Positions 26,072 to 33,882 of a DNA stretch of 40,794 bases are shown in pieces. The notes under the pieces were generated by a model. The model did not search any database, was not told the DNA's origin, and saw only the letters and a program-made list of their open reading frames with translations. The translations under genes were made by a program, and so were the position numbers. The first letter of the stretch is position 1; every line of letters starts with the position of its first letter. The DNA comes from a bacterium (GTDB lineage: Bacteria; Zhuqueibacterota; QNDG01; JAGLOF01): positions 1 to 40,794 of the forward strand of contig JAFGRY010000036.1 in NCBI GenBank assembly GCA_016934955.1. The letters run 5' to 3'.

Positions 26072-26112
26072 CCATTGAGATGCAGCGGTATAAATGAACA
26101 TGAGGGATTAGT

Positions 26113-27330
26113 ATGAATAAAAAAATAGTGTTAACACTGCTGGCCGTTTGTACGGCGCTGTCCGGTGTGTTCGGGCAGGTGGATTCCCAGTGGCGGGGAC
26201 CGGCGCGGGACGGTGTGTACCCCGGCGAGAAGCTGCTGAAAAAATGGCCGGCCAGCGGACCGGACCTGATCTGGTCAGCCGACGGGATGGGTGAGGGCTT
26301 CTCCTCGCCGGCGGTAACGGCAGACCGCATCTATGTCACGGGTATGGTCGCTTCAACCGGCTGGCTCTACGCTCTGGATCTGAATGGCAATCTGATCTGG
26401 AAAAAGGAGTACGGACCGGAATGGACCGGGCAGTATCCCGGCGCCCGGACCGCCCCCACGGTTGCGGGAGATCGCATCTATCTCATGTCCGGACAGGGTG
26501 CCGTCTTTTGTTTTAACAAGAACGGCGGGATTGTCTGGTCGGTGGACACCTTCACACTGTACGGCGCCAAAAATATCCAGTGGGGCAAGACTGAATCCCT
26601 GCTGGTGGACGGCGATCGGGTGTATGTCACTCCCGGCGCTCCTGATGTTTTCGTGGCTGCCCTGGACCGCTTCACGGGAAAGACAGTGCTGACCGTAAAA
26701 GGCAACGGCGACGCATCGGCCTATACATCACCGGTAATTGTCCGGCATAACGGACGGCGGCTGCTGCTGACGATGAGCGCTAAATCATTTGTGGGTATTG
26801 ATCCGGACAAAGGGATCTTTCTCTGGAGTCATCCTCACGAAACCAGCTATGATGTCAACGCCAATACTCCCCTCTATGAAGACGGAATGGTCTTTACCGT
26901 GAGCGGATACGGCACCGGGGGACAGATGTTCCGGATCACCCCTGACGGTACCGGTATCGATCTGGTGTGGCGCCAGCGGGAGCTGGACAGTCAGTTCGGA
27001 GCTTCCGTACTGGTGAACGGCTATATCTACGGTTCCGGACACAACAGCCGCTACTGGCACTGCCTCGACTGGAAGACCGGCGACGTGCAGTTTTCAGACA
27101 ATGCGGCAGGCAGGAAAGGGAATATTATTTATGCTGACGGTATGCTCTACTGTTACAGTGAGCGCGGCGATATGGCGCTGGTGAACCCCAATCCGAAGAA
27201 ATTCGACGTGGTCAGTCAGATCAGTATTACGATGGGCACGGGACAGCACTGGGCCCATCCGGTGATTCGGGACGGCAGGCTCTACGTGCGGCACGGCGAT
27301 GTGCTGATGGTCTACGCAATCGGGAGGTAG
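26113..27330 (+). CDS. PQQ-like beta-propeller protein 5 (secreted)
   Basis: 405 aa; Sec signal ending near GVFG/Q, with no lipobox Cys, so probably periplasmic or soluble, unlike its neighbours. N-terminal SQWRGPARDG, then LLKKWPASGPDLIW, then blades. Paralogue of the minus-strand propeller at 17688-18968. First gene of a long co-directional run; the stop is 16 bases before the next start. No active-site residues can be named. Confidence 0.85.
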   Translation: MNKKIVLTLLAVCTALSGVFGQVDSQWRGPARDGVYPGEKLLKKWPASGPDLIWSADGMGEGFSSPAVTADRIYVTGMVASTGWLYALDLNGNLIWKKEYGPEWTGQYPGARTAPTVAGDRIYLMSGQGAVFCFNKNGGIVWSVDTFTLYGAKNIQWGKTESLLVDGDRVYVTPGAPDVFVAALDRFTGKTVLTVKGNGDASAYTSPVIVRHNGRRLLLTMSAKSFVGIDPDKGIFLWSHPHETSYDVNANTPLYEDGMVFTVSGYGTGGQMFRITPDGTGIDLVWRQRELDSQFGASVLVNGYIYGSGHNSRYWHCLDWKTGDVQFSDNAAGRKGNIIYADGMLYCYSERGDMALVNPNPKKFDVVSQISITMGTGQHWAHPVIRDGRLYVRHGDVLMVYAIGR

Positions 27331-27346
27331 GCGGGGACGGTATGCA

Positions 27347-28771
27347 ATGACTCAAAAAACAATCCAACAAATCGTCACCGCGGGTGTTGTGGCCGCCGGC
27401 GCTGCGCTGCTTGGCTGGTGGTTTTTTTACAACCCGGTGAGCGAGCTGCAGGCGTTTGTGCCGGGGAATGACGGACGGCCTCCGGGCCTGGCCATCAGTG
27501 CTGTCGCGGTGAACATCGGAGCCCGCTTTACCGCATTTGAGGGAGTGCCCGGTGAAACGCGTTCCGCGTGGCCGCGGTTCCGGGGCGCCGATTTCGACAA
27601 TATCAGCAAGGAGGCCACGCCCCTGGCGGACAGCTGGGGGGCGGACGGCCCGCGCGAGCTCTGGTCCGTGGACCTGGGCGAGGGACACGCCGGGCCGGTC
27701 ATCTGGAACGGCCGCGTCTTCGTAATGGACTACGATGAAGACCAGCAGGCGGACATGCTGCGCTGCTTCTCCTTCGCGGACGGGCGGGAGATCTGGCGGC
27801 GGGGCTACTCGCTGCAGGTCAAGCGGAACCACGGCATGTCCCGCACCGTGCCGGCGGTGGCGCACGGCCGGGTGGTCACCATGGGTCCGCGGTGTCACGT
27901 GATGTGCGTGGATGCCGAGACCGGTGATTTCTACTGGGGCATCGATGTGTCGGCCGAGTATGAGGCCGAGGTGCCTCTCTGGTACACAGGCCAGTGTCCC
28001 CTTGTCGACGACTCCACGGCCGTGATCGCCGTGGGCGGCACCTCCCTGATGATCGGAGTGGACCTGTTCAGCGGTGAGGTTGTCTGGAAGGCGCCCAATG
28101 AACGGGGTCTGAAGATGTCCCACTCGTCGGTGATCCCGGCGGTCATTCACGGCCGGCGCATGTATCTCTACGCGGCCACCGGGGCCTTTGTGGGCATTTC
28201 CGCCGAAAAAGAGACCCTGGGCGAGGTGCTCTTCGTGTCCCCGCTCTGGGACCGGAACGTGATCGCCCCCTCGCCGGTGAGCATCGGCGACGGCAGGGTC
28301 TTTCTCACCGCCGGATACGGCGGCGGCAGTATGATGGTCACGGTCCGGGAATCCGGCGGCATGTTCAGCGTCGATTCCCTGGGCTTGTGGAACCCGGGCG
28401 AGGGGCTCGCGTCAGAGCAGCAGACGCCGATCCTCATCGACGGGCACCTCTTCGCCATTCTGCCCAAGGACGCGGGCGTCCTGCGGAACCAGTTTGTCTG
28501 CTACAGCCCCGATGACTGCGGCGCGCTTGTCTGGTCCAGCGGCAAGCAGGCCCGTTTCGGGCTGGGGCCCTACCTGGCCGCGGACGGAAAGTTCTATATT
28601 CTCAGTGACGAGGGTGTGCTGACCATGGTCCGAATCAGCAGCAGCGGCTGGGAGCCGCTGGACGAAGCGGACATTCTCGACGGCCACGACGCCTGGGGTC
28701 CGCTGGCACTGGCCGACGGCTTCATGCTGGCCCGGGATTCGCATCGCCTGGTCTGCATCGATCTCAGATAA
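27347..28771 (+). CDS. membrane-anchored PQQ-like beta-propeller protein 6
   Basis: 474 aa. An N-terminal membrane anchor (about residues 5-26, IVTAGVVAAGAALLGWWFFY) with no cleavage site puts the propeller on the periplasmic face. Then SAWPRFRGADFDN and a full propeller (FADGREIW, VDAETGDFYW, VDLFSGEVVW). Tightly spaced with the NHL-type anchored protein that follows (14 bases). Being anchored and placed before the ferredoxin genes, it could be a scaffold or docking part of the redox complex (inference). Confidence 0.85.
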   Translation: MTQKTIQQIVTAGVVAAGAALLGWWFFYNPVSELQAFVPGNDGRPPGLAISAVAVNIGARFTAFEGVPGETRSAWPRFRGADFDNISKEATPLADSWGADGPRELWSVDLGEGHAGPVIWNGRVFVMDYDEDQQADMLRCFSFADGREIWRRGYSLQVKRNHGMSRTVPAVAHGRVVTMGPRCHVMCVDAETGDFYWGIDVSAEYEAEVPLWYTGQCPLVDDSTAVIAVGGTSLMIGVDLFSGEVVWKAPNERGLKMSHSSVIPAVIHGRRMYLYAATGAFVGISAEKETLGEVLFVSPLWDRNVIAPSPVSIGDGRVFLTAGYGGGSMMVTVRESGGMFSVDSLGLWNPGEGLASEQQTPILIDGHLFAILPKDAGVLRNQFVCYSPDDCGALVWSSGKQARFGLGPYLAADGKFYILSDEGVLTMVRISSSGWEPLDEADILDGHDAWGPLALADGFMLARDSHRLVCIDLR

Positions 28772-28785
28772 GAAGAGGGTGCATC

Positions 28786-29754
28786 ATGTCCGGTTCTCAG
28801 GGGAAAAAGAGTACCATTATCACCGGCATCATTGTGCTGATCGCGATCGGCGGGATCGCCTGGTTCGGATACCGGGCGGTGAAGGAGAACCTCTATCCTG
28901 ATCGGGACAATCCCTACGAAGTGGATATCAGCGATTTTCAGGCGGACGGCGCCGCGGCCCTGGAATACCGCGAGACCGTCACCCTGTCCGTTCCCGTTAC
29001 GGCGCCGGCATCCCTGGCGATCGATCAGCAGGGGCATCTGGTCATCGGGGGAGAAGACAGCATCGCGGTAATCACGCCGGACGGCGGCTTTGTGCGCGGA
29101 TACGGGACCGGCGGCCGGGTGTATGCCCTGGCCGTGTCCGGGGAGCGCGTGTACGCCGGGGTGGATGATCACATCGAAGTGTACGAGACCGGCGGTCTCT
29201 ATAATCGCTGGGAGTCGCTGGGCGAAAAAGCGCTGGTCACCTCGGTTGCCGCGACCGGGGACCGCGTCTGTATCGCCGATGCCGGCAGTAAAGCCATCTG
29301 GATCTTCACGGGAGAGGGCAGACTGCTGGGCCGGATCAGCGGCAGTCCGGAATTCGTCATTCCCAGCCCCTATTTCGATACGGCAATAGATGGTGAGGGC
29401 AACATCTGGGCGGCCAACACGGGCGAGCACCGGCTGGAATGTTTTGACGGGAAGGGGACGCTGCTGCTGCGGTGGGGGTCCTATTCCCTGAAGATCGAGG
29501 ACTTCTGCGGCTGCTGCAACCCGACCCATTTCACGTTTCTGCCTGACGGCCGTTTCGTCACCGCTGAAAAGGGCATTCCCAGAGTCAAGGTCCTCGATCC
29601 GGACGGTACGCTGCGTGACGTGGTGGCGCTGGCAAATCAGTTCGACGAGGGTACGGCCGGACTCGACCTGGCAGCGGACCGGGAAGGGCGGATTTACGTG
29701 CTCGATCCCGTGCGGGAACAGGTGCGCATCTTCGAACGGAGGGCGATGCAATGA
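28786..29754 (+). CDS. membrane-anchored six-bladed (NHL-like) beta-propeller
   Basis: 322 aa. One N-terminal membrane helix (about 8-28, STIITGIIVLIAIGGIAWFGY), then NHL/6-bladed repeats (LAIDQQGHLVIGG, TAIDGEGNIWAAN, LAADREGRIYVLD). A Cys-rich motif DFCGCCNPTHF near residues 243-253 resembles a conserved loop I recall in NHL proteins of related bacteria; it might bind metal or form disulfides. It is not a CxxCH haem site. Its stop overlaps the next start (ATGA), implying tight coupling to the four-Cys protein. Confidence 0.83.
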   Translation: MSGSQGKKSTIITGIIVLIAIGGIAWFGYRAVKENLYPDRDNPYEVDISDFQADGAAALEYRETVTLSVPVTAPASLAIDQQGHLVIGGEDSIAVITPDGGFVRGYGTGGRVYALAVSGERVYAGVDDHIEVYETGGLYNRWESLGEKALVTSVAATGDRVCIADAGSKAIWIFTGEGRLLGRISGSPEFVIPSPYFDTAIDGEGNIWAANTGEHRLECFDGKGTLLLRWGSYSLKIEDFCGCCNPTHFTFLPDGRFVTAEKGIPRVKVLDPDGTLRDVVALANQFDEGTAGLDLAADREGRIYVLDPVREQVRIFERRAMQ

Positions 29755-30014
29755 CACTGCGAAAGAAGCCGGATATCCTGTCCGCTGACGGGATAAGCAG
29801 GGGAGAGTTCCTGAGAAACAGCGCCCGCTGGCTCGCCGGCGGGGCGCTGATAGTGGGCGGAGCGGTGCTGGGATTCAGGAAAGGGACGGAGGGCTGTCCT
29901 CCCGGCGGAACGTGCGGATCGTGCGCAAAGTATAAAATCTGCGATCGGAGACCGGCTCCCCAGCCCCCAAAATTTCCAACGAAAGACACAAAAAAAACGA
30001 AAGAGGAATCATGA
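29751..30014 (+). CDS. small four-Cys membrane protein with Tat-like N-terminus
   Basis: 87 aa. SRGEFLRNSARWLAGGALIV resembles a Tat-type or anchor segment (a single Arg, so weak as a Tat signal), one membrane helix at about 27-42, then four Cys at 49, 55, 58 and 64 (C-x5-C-x2-C-x5-C) that could hold a metal or Fe-S centre. Small proteins of this shape occur beside NapG/NapH-like ferredoxin genes in FCB and PVC genomes (recalled). From about residue 66 onward (RRPAPQPPKFPTKDTKKTKEES region) the protein is encoded by the composite repeat, so its natural C-terminus was probably replaced. It overlaps the propeller gene by ATGA. Confidence 0.72.
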   Translation: MTLRKKPDILSADGISRGEFLRNSARWLAGGALIVGGAVLGFRKGTEGCPPGGTCGSCAKYKICDRRPAPQPPKFPTKDTKKTKEES

Positions 30015-30091
30015 AAAAAATCTGGCTGGCGAATGTATATACAGGCCAATCCTGCATTTTCTTTTTCGTGTCTTCCGTGTTTTTCGTTGGT
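29944..30091. repeat. composite repeat, A-B-C...C' inverted pair overlapping a gene end
   Basis: A/B remnants GGAGACCGGCTCCCCAGCCC at 29947-29966, C TTTCCAACGAAAGACACAAA to about 30006, and inverse C TTTTTCGTGTCTTCCGTGTT to about 30091. The centre includes CAGGCCAATCCTG, like the centre at 17531-17570. The left arm is coding for the four-Cys protein. Confidence 0.85.
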
Positions 30092-30116
30092 AATCAGTGA
30101 ACGTACCGCTGAAAAA

Positions 30117-30130
30117 GGAGACCCATCATC
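30117..30130 (+). promoter_or_regulatory. ribosome-binding site with apparent ATC start
   Basis: AAAAAGGAG is followed by seven bases and then ATC GCT AAC in the frame of the polyferredoxin. A TGA at 30110-30112 closes the frame upstream, and no ATG, GTG or TTG occurs before the Tat motif. ATC at 30128 therefore looks like the start, or it is a mutated or misread ATG. Confidence 0.55.
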
Positions 30131-30709
30131 GCTAACGAGAAAGAAAAATCCCCCCTGACCCGCCGGGAGTTCGTAAAGAAGGGGCTGAACACCCTGGCCG
30201 GAGTGACGGTGGCGGGCACGGCGGCCTATCTGGCGACCCGGTCCTCGGCCGAGGACATGGTCTGGCAGCTCGATCCCGATATCTGCATTCAGTGCGAACA
30301 GTGCTCAACCACCTGTGTGCTGCCGCATTCCGCCGTGAAGGCCGTGCACTCCTACTCCATGTGCGGCTACTGCGATCTCTGCAGCGGCTACCTGGTGCCG
30401 GGCGCCAGAGAGCGGGACACGGGCGCCGAGAGTCAGCTCTGCCCCACCGGGGCGATCAAGCGCACCTTCATCGAGGATCCCTACTTTGAATACACCATCG
30501 ATGAAACGCTCTGCATCGGCTGCGGCAAGTGCGTGAAGTGGTGCGGCGATTTCGGGAACGGATCCCTCTACCTGCAGGTGCGGCACGACCTCTGCGTCAA
30601 CTGCAACGAATGCTCCATCGCCCGTTCCTGCCCGAGCCAGGCGTACAAGCGGGTGCCGGCGTCGGCGCCGTACATACTGAGGGGGGATGAGGCGGGGGAA
30701 AACCAATGA
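30128..30709 (+). CDS. Tat-exported NapG-like polyferredoxin
   Basis: About 193 aa if started at ATC 30128. Twin-arginine signal TRREFVKKGLNTLAG leads to a periplasmic domain with four Cys groups for [4Fe-4S] clusters: CIQCEQCSTTC, MCGYCDLC with a later LCPTGAI, CIGCGKCVKWC and CVNCNECSIARSC. This matches NapG/NrfC-type periplasmic ferredoxins that take electrons from a NapH-like quinol-oxidising partner, here encoded next. The common start GTG at 30203 would destroy the Tat signal. The final residues and stop (NQ, TGA) lie in a different repeat family. Likely role: electron relay on the outer face of the membrane. Confidence 0.85.
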   Translation: MANEKEKSPLTRREFVKKGLNTLAGVTVAGTAAYLATRSSAEDMVWQLDPDICIQCEQCSTTCVLPHSAVKAVHSYSMCGYCDLCSGYLVPGARERDTGAESQLCPTGAIKRTFIEDPYFEYTIDETLCIGCGKCVKWCGDFGNGSLYLQVRHDLCVNCNECSIARSCPSQAYKRVPASAPYILRGDEAGENQ

Positions 30710-30822
30710 CCAATATCCAATAACCAATTTCCAATGTCCAGGTGCCCGACCCGGCCACCAGGAACAAGACATTCAGTTGGATATTGGATATTGGACATTC
30801 GTTATTGGATATTGATTCTTAA
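30700..30822. repeat. TATTGGATATTGG-type inverted repeat
   Basis: Left AACCAATGACCAATATCCAA and TAACCAATTTCCAATGTCCA; right TTGGATATTGGATATTGGAC and GTTATTGGATATTGATTC. The arms are near-inverse and the centre (CCCGACCCGGCCACC) resembles module B of the other family. The stop codon of the polyferredoxin gene lies in the left arm. Confidence 0.8.
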
Positions 30823-30839
30823 CATAAAAGAATAACAAT

Positions 30840-32165
30840 ATGAAACGTACAACACTTCTCATAATACTCACAGGATTATTCATACTTCCCGAGCTCTCCT
30901 CCGCCCAGGCGGTGAGCCGGTTTCCGAAACCCGATTTCCAGACCGACTATGTGCAGCCGGAGATGGTGAACCCGCAGCCGCGGCCGGCGGCCATGGAGAT
31001 CATGGACATCATCGCCCTCATCGGCGCCATGAGCCTGGCCTCCTGGTTCGTGCTCAAGGACCGCTCCCGGCGCAGGGTGTTCATCCTCATGGTCGCGAGC
31101 CTGGTCTATTTCGGGTTCATCCGCAGGGGGTGCATCTGCAGCGTGGGGTCGGTGCAGAATATCGCCTACGCCTTCTTCAACTCGTCCTATCTCATACCGC
31201 TGACGGCCCTGGCGTTCTTTGCCGTTCCCCTGCTCTTCACCCTGTTTTTCGGGCGCACCTTCTGCGCGGCGGTCTGTCCCCTGGGCGCGGTGCAGGACCT
31301 GGTGATTCTCAAACCCGTGAAGGTGCCGGGCTGGCTGAACCACATCCTCTCCCTGCTGCCCTATTTCTACCTGGGGCTGGCCGTGCTCTTCGCGACCACG
31401 GGCGCGGGGTTCATCATCTGCCAGTACGATCCCTTCGTAGGGTTTTTCCGGTTCGGCGCCGGATTCAACCTGGTGCTGCTGGGCGTGTTCATGCTCATCC
31501 TCGGCACGGTGGTGGCGCGGCCCTACTGCCGTTTCCTCTGCCCCTACGGGGTGCTGCTGCGCTGGATGTCGCGGCTCTCCCGCAGGCATGTCACCATCAC
31601 CCCGGACGAGTGCAACAACTGCCGTCTCTGTGAGGCCTCCTGCCCCTTTGACGCCATCGATCCCGCGGACGAGGGACAGAAACCGGAACAGCGGCAGCGG
31701 GAAACGGGGCGCCTGGCGATGCTGCTGATCCTGCTGCCCCTGCTCATGTTCGCGGGCGGCTGGTCCGTCTCACGCCTGCACAAGCCCCTTGCCCGCTACC
31801 ATTTCACCGTTTCTCTGGCCGATGAGGTGCGCAGGCAGCAGCAGGGGCTCATTCCAGCGTCCAGTGACAAACTGGACGCCTTCCGCTCGGCCGGCACGAC
31901 CGCGGAGGCTCTTTTTGCCGAAGAGGCGGCGGTGATCGGCCGGTTCCGCACCGGCAGCTGGCTGCTGGGCGTTTTTTTCGGCCTGGTGATCGGCGTAAAG
32001 CTGATCCGGCTCACCATCCGCAGGAGACGGGAATTCTATACCATCGACCGGGGCGGCTGTCTCAGCTGCGCCCGTTGTGTATCCTACTGCCCATACGAGC
32101 TGGTTCGTCTGGGAATTATAACACCGGAAGAGATAATTACCCATGAGAGAAAACACCCACAATGA
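30840..32165 (+). CDS. NapH-like membrane polyferredoxin
   Basis: 441 aa, longer than NapH (about 290). N-terminal signal or anchor, then several membrane helices with the family motifs RRGCICSVGS, FCAAVCPLGAVQD and YCRFLCPYGVLLR. A cytosolic [4Fe-4S] motif follows (CNNCRLCEASCPFDA), then a helix, an exported ~75-residue insert, another helix, and a second motif, CLSCARCVSYCPYELV, at the C-terminus. NapH proteins oxidise quinol and pass electrons to NapG; here the extra C-terminal cluster could face the NAD(P)H module encoded downstream. The next gene starts inside this one (23-base overlap). Related proteins: NosR, CcoG and RnfB/C-type Fe-S proteins. Confidence 0.88.
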   Translation: MKRTTLLIILTGLFILPELSSAQAVSRFPKPDFQTDYVQPEMVNPQPRPAAMEIMDIIALIGAMSLASWFVLKDRSRRRVFILMVASLVYFGFIRRGCICSVGSVQNIAYAFFNSSYLIPLTALAFFAVPLLFTLFFGRTFCAAVCPLGAVQDLVILKPVKVPGWLNHILSLLPYFYLGLAVLFATTGAGFIICQYDPFVGFFRFGAGFNLVLLGVFMLILGTVVARPYCRFLCPYGVLLRWMSRLSRRHVTITPDECNNCRLCEASCPFDAIDPADEGQKPEQRQRETGRLAMLLILLPLLMFAGGWSVSRLHKPLARYHFTVSLADEVRRQQQGLIPASSDKLDAFRSAGTTAEALFAEEAAVIGRFRTGSWLLGVFFGLVIGVKLIRLTIRRRREFYTIDRGGCLSCARCVSYCPYELVRLGIITPEEIITHERKHPQ

Positions 32166-33882
32166 CAGCACCCGTCTGATCTACACCATTGCCGGACGGG
32201 TCGCCGCGGTCGCGGCCGTGTTCGCGGTGATCCTGAGCATTCTCATGATCGCCAACTACCTGCAGACGCAATCGGTCGACCCGCTGAACAGCACGGCCCT
32301 GGAAACGCTCATGGAGCAGCTGAAGGACAATCCCAATGACACGGCCCTGAAAGAACAGATCAGGGCCCTGGACCTGCTGGCCCGCAAGGCCTATTTCACG
32401 CACCTCTGGCAGGTGCGCACGGGCAGGGTGCTGCTCTTCTGTTTCGCGGCGATCCTGGTGATCGCCCTGAAGTATCGCAGTTCCCTGGTCCCCCGGCTGC
32501 CCGATCTGAGTGAGGGCGCTGATCCTGAAACCGCATGGGAGAACCGATTTATGGCCAGAAAACAGGTGATCATCGGAGGAACGGCGCTCTTTGTCCTGGC
32601 CGCGGTGCTGGGAATCCTTTCCGAAAAAAACATGACCGGATCCTCCCCGGGCGCCGTTGCCGGGGAAGAGGCGCAGGAGGCGGTGTCCGCGGTGGCTGAG
32701 GAGCCGGGCGCGGTCCTGCCCGGATTCGAGGAAATCCGGGCCCAGTGGCCATCGTTCCGGGGACCCGAGGGACGGGCAGTGGCCTACAGCACGGAAGCGG
32801 CGACCAGCTGGGATGTGGAGAGCGGCGAGAACATCCTCTGGAAGAGCGCGGTGCCCCTGTCCGGTTTCAGCTCGCCGGTAATCTGGGACGACAGGCTCTT
32901 TCTCTCCGGCGCCGACCGGGCAACGAGAGAGGTGTACTGCTTCAACGCCCACAGCGGCGACCTGCTCTGGACCGGCGACGCCAGCGACGTGCCCGGCACT
33001 CCCGAGGATATGCCTGCTCCCACCGGCGACACGGGGTACGCGGCGGCCACCATGGCGGCCGATTCCCAGTACGTCTTCGCCATCTTCGCCACCGGCGACC
33101 TGGGGTGCTGGACCCATGAGGGAGCACAGGTCTGGGCAAAGAACATCGGCACGCCCGAAAACCACTACGGGCACTCATCATCCCTGATCTGCTACGAGGG
33201 CCTGCTCTTCGTGCAGTTCGACCAGAACAGCGGCGGCCGCCTGATCGCCCTGGACAAGGCGACCGGCGAACCGGTATACGACATTGCCAGGGAGGTCGGG
33301 ATCTCCTGGGCCTCGCCCATCCTGGTCAACACCGGCGCACGGGCCGAGCTGATCCTGAGTTCCAATCCCGGCGTGATTTCCTATGACCCCCTCACCGGGA
33401 AGCAGCTCTGGCGGGTTGACTGCATGTCAGGAGAGGTGGCGCCGTCGCCGGCCTACGACAACGGCATGGTTTTCGCCGTGAACGACTACGCGATTCTCGC
33501 CGGCATCAGGATCGGCGATCCCGCGGAGCTCGTCTGGGAGACGCCCGACGACCTTTCCGAGGTCTCGAGCCCGGCCGCGAACAACGGGTTCCTTATTCTG
33601 CCCACCAGCTGGGGCACGGTCTCCTGTTTCAACGCCGAAACCGGTGAACGCTACTGGTACCACGATTTCGACGAGGGGTTCTACTCCTCGCCGGTGTTCG
33701 CCGGTGATATGGTCTACATCGCCGAGATGCCCGGGCTGGTCCACATATTCAAGGCCGCGGAGGAATTCGAACTGGTGAACTCCTGCGAGATGGGCGAACG
33801 GGTGGTGGCCACCCCGGCCTTCATGCACGGCCGCATCTACATACGGGGCGTGTACAATCTATTCTGCATCGGAACGGAATAA
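32143..33882 (+). CDS. membrane-anchored PQQ-like beta-propeller protein 7
   Basis: 579 aa. The N-terminal ~165 residues hold three hydrophobic helices (about 14-36, 86-106 and 143-163) with a short soluble loop. The rest is a BamB/PQQ-like propeller beginning QWPSFRGPEGRA with blades FNAHSGDLLW, LDKATGEPVY, YDPLTGKQLW and FNAETGERYW. It sits between the NapH-like and the NuoEF-like genes and abuts the latter (stop TAA directly followed by ATG), so the protein is likely part of the same complex or pathway. No haem or Fe-S motif. Confidence 0.85.
   Translation: MRENTHNDSTRLIYTIAGRVAAVAAVFAVILSILMIANYLQTQSVDPLNSTALETLMEQLKDNPNDTALKEQIRALDLLARKAYFTHLWQVRTGRVLLFCFAAILVIALKYRSSLVPRLPDLSEGADPETAWENRFMARKQVIIGGTALFVLAAVLGILSEKNMTGSSPGAVAGEEAQEAVSAVAEEPGAVLPGFEEIRAQWPSFRGPEGRAVAYSTEAATSWDVESGENILWKSAVPLSGFSSPVIWDDRLFLSGADRATREVYCFNAHSGDLLWTGDASDVPGTPEDMPAPTGDTGYAAATMAADSQYVFAIFATGDLGCWTHEGAQVWAKNIGTPENHYGHSSSLICYEGLLFVQFDQNSGGRLIALDKATGEPVYDIAREVGISWASPILVNTGARAELILSSNPGVISYDPLTGKQLWRVDCMSGEVAPSPAYDNGMVFAVNDYAILAGIRIGDPAELVWETPDDLSEVSSPAANNGFLILPTSWGTVSCFNAETGERYWYHDFDEGFYSSPVFAGDMVYIAEMPGLVHIFKAAEEFELVNSCEMGERVVATPAFMHGRIYIRGVYNLFCIGTE

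Noticed and set aside
18969..26112. Integron cassette array with attC sites
   Set aside because: The arms contain CCAAC...GTTGG but not the RYYYAAC/GTTRRRY core pairs, and no integrase gene is in the window.
30011..30100. 29-codon open frame overlapping the four-Cys gene by ATGA
   Set aside because: Its last third is the C' repeat arm (a Phe/Val/Ser-rich tail) and nothing suggests a conserved peptide, despite an acceptable GAGGAA upstream.
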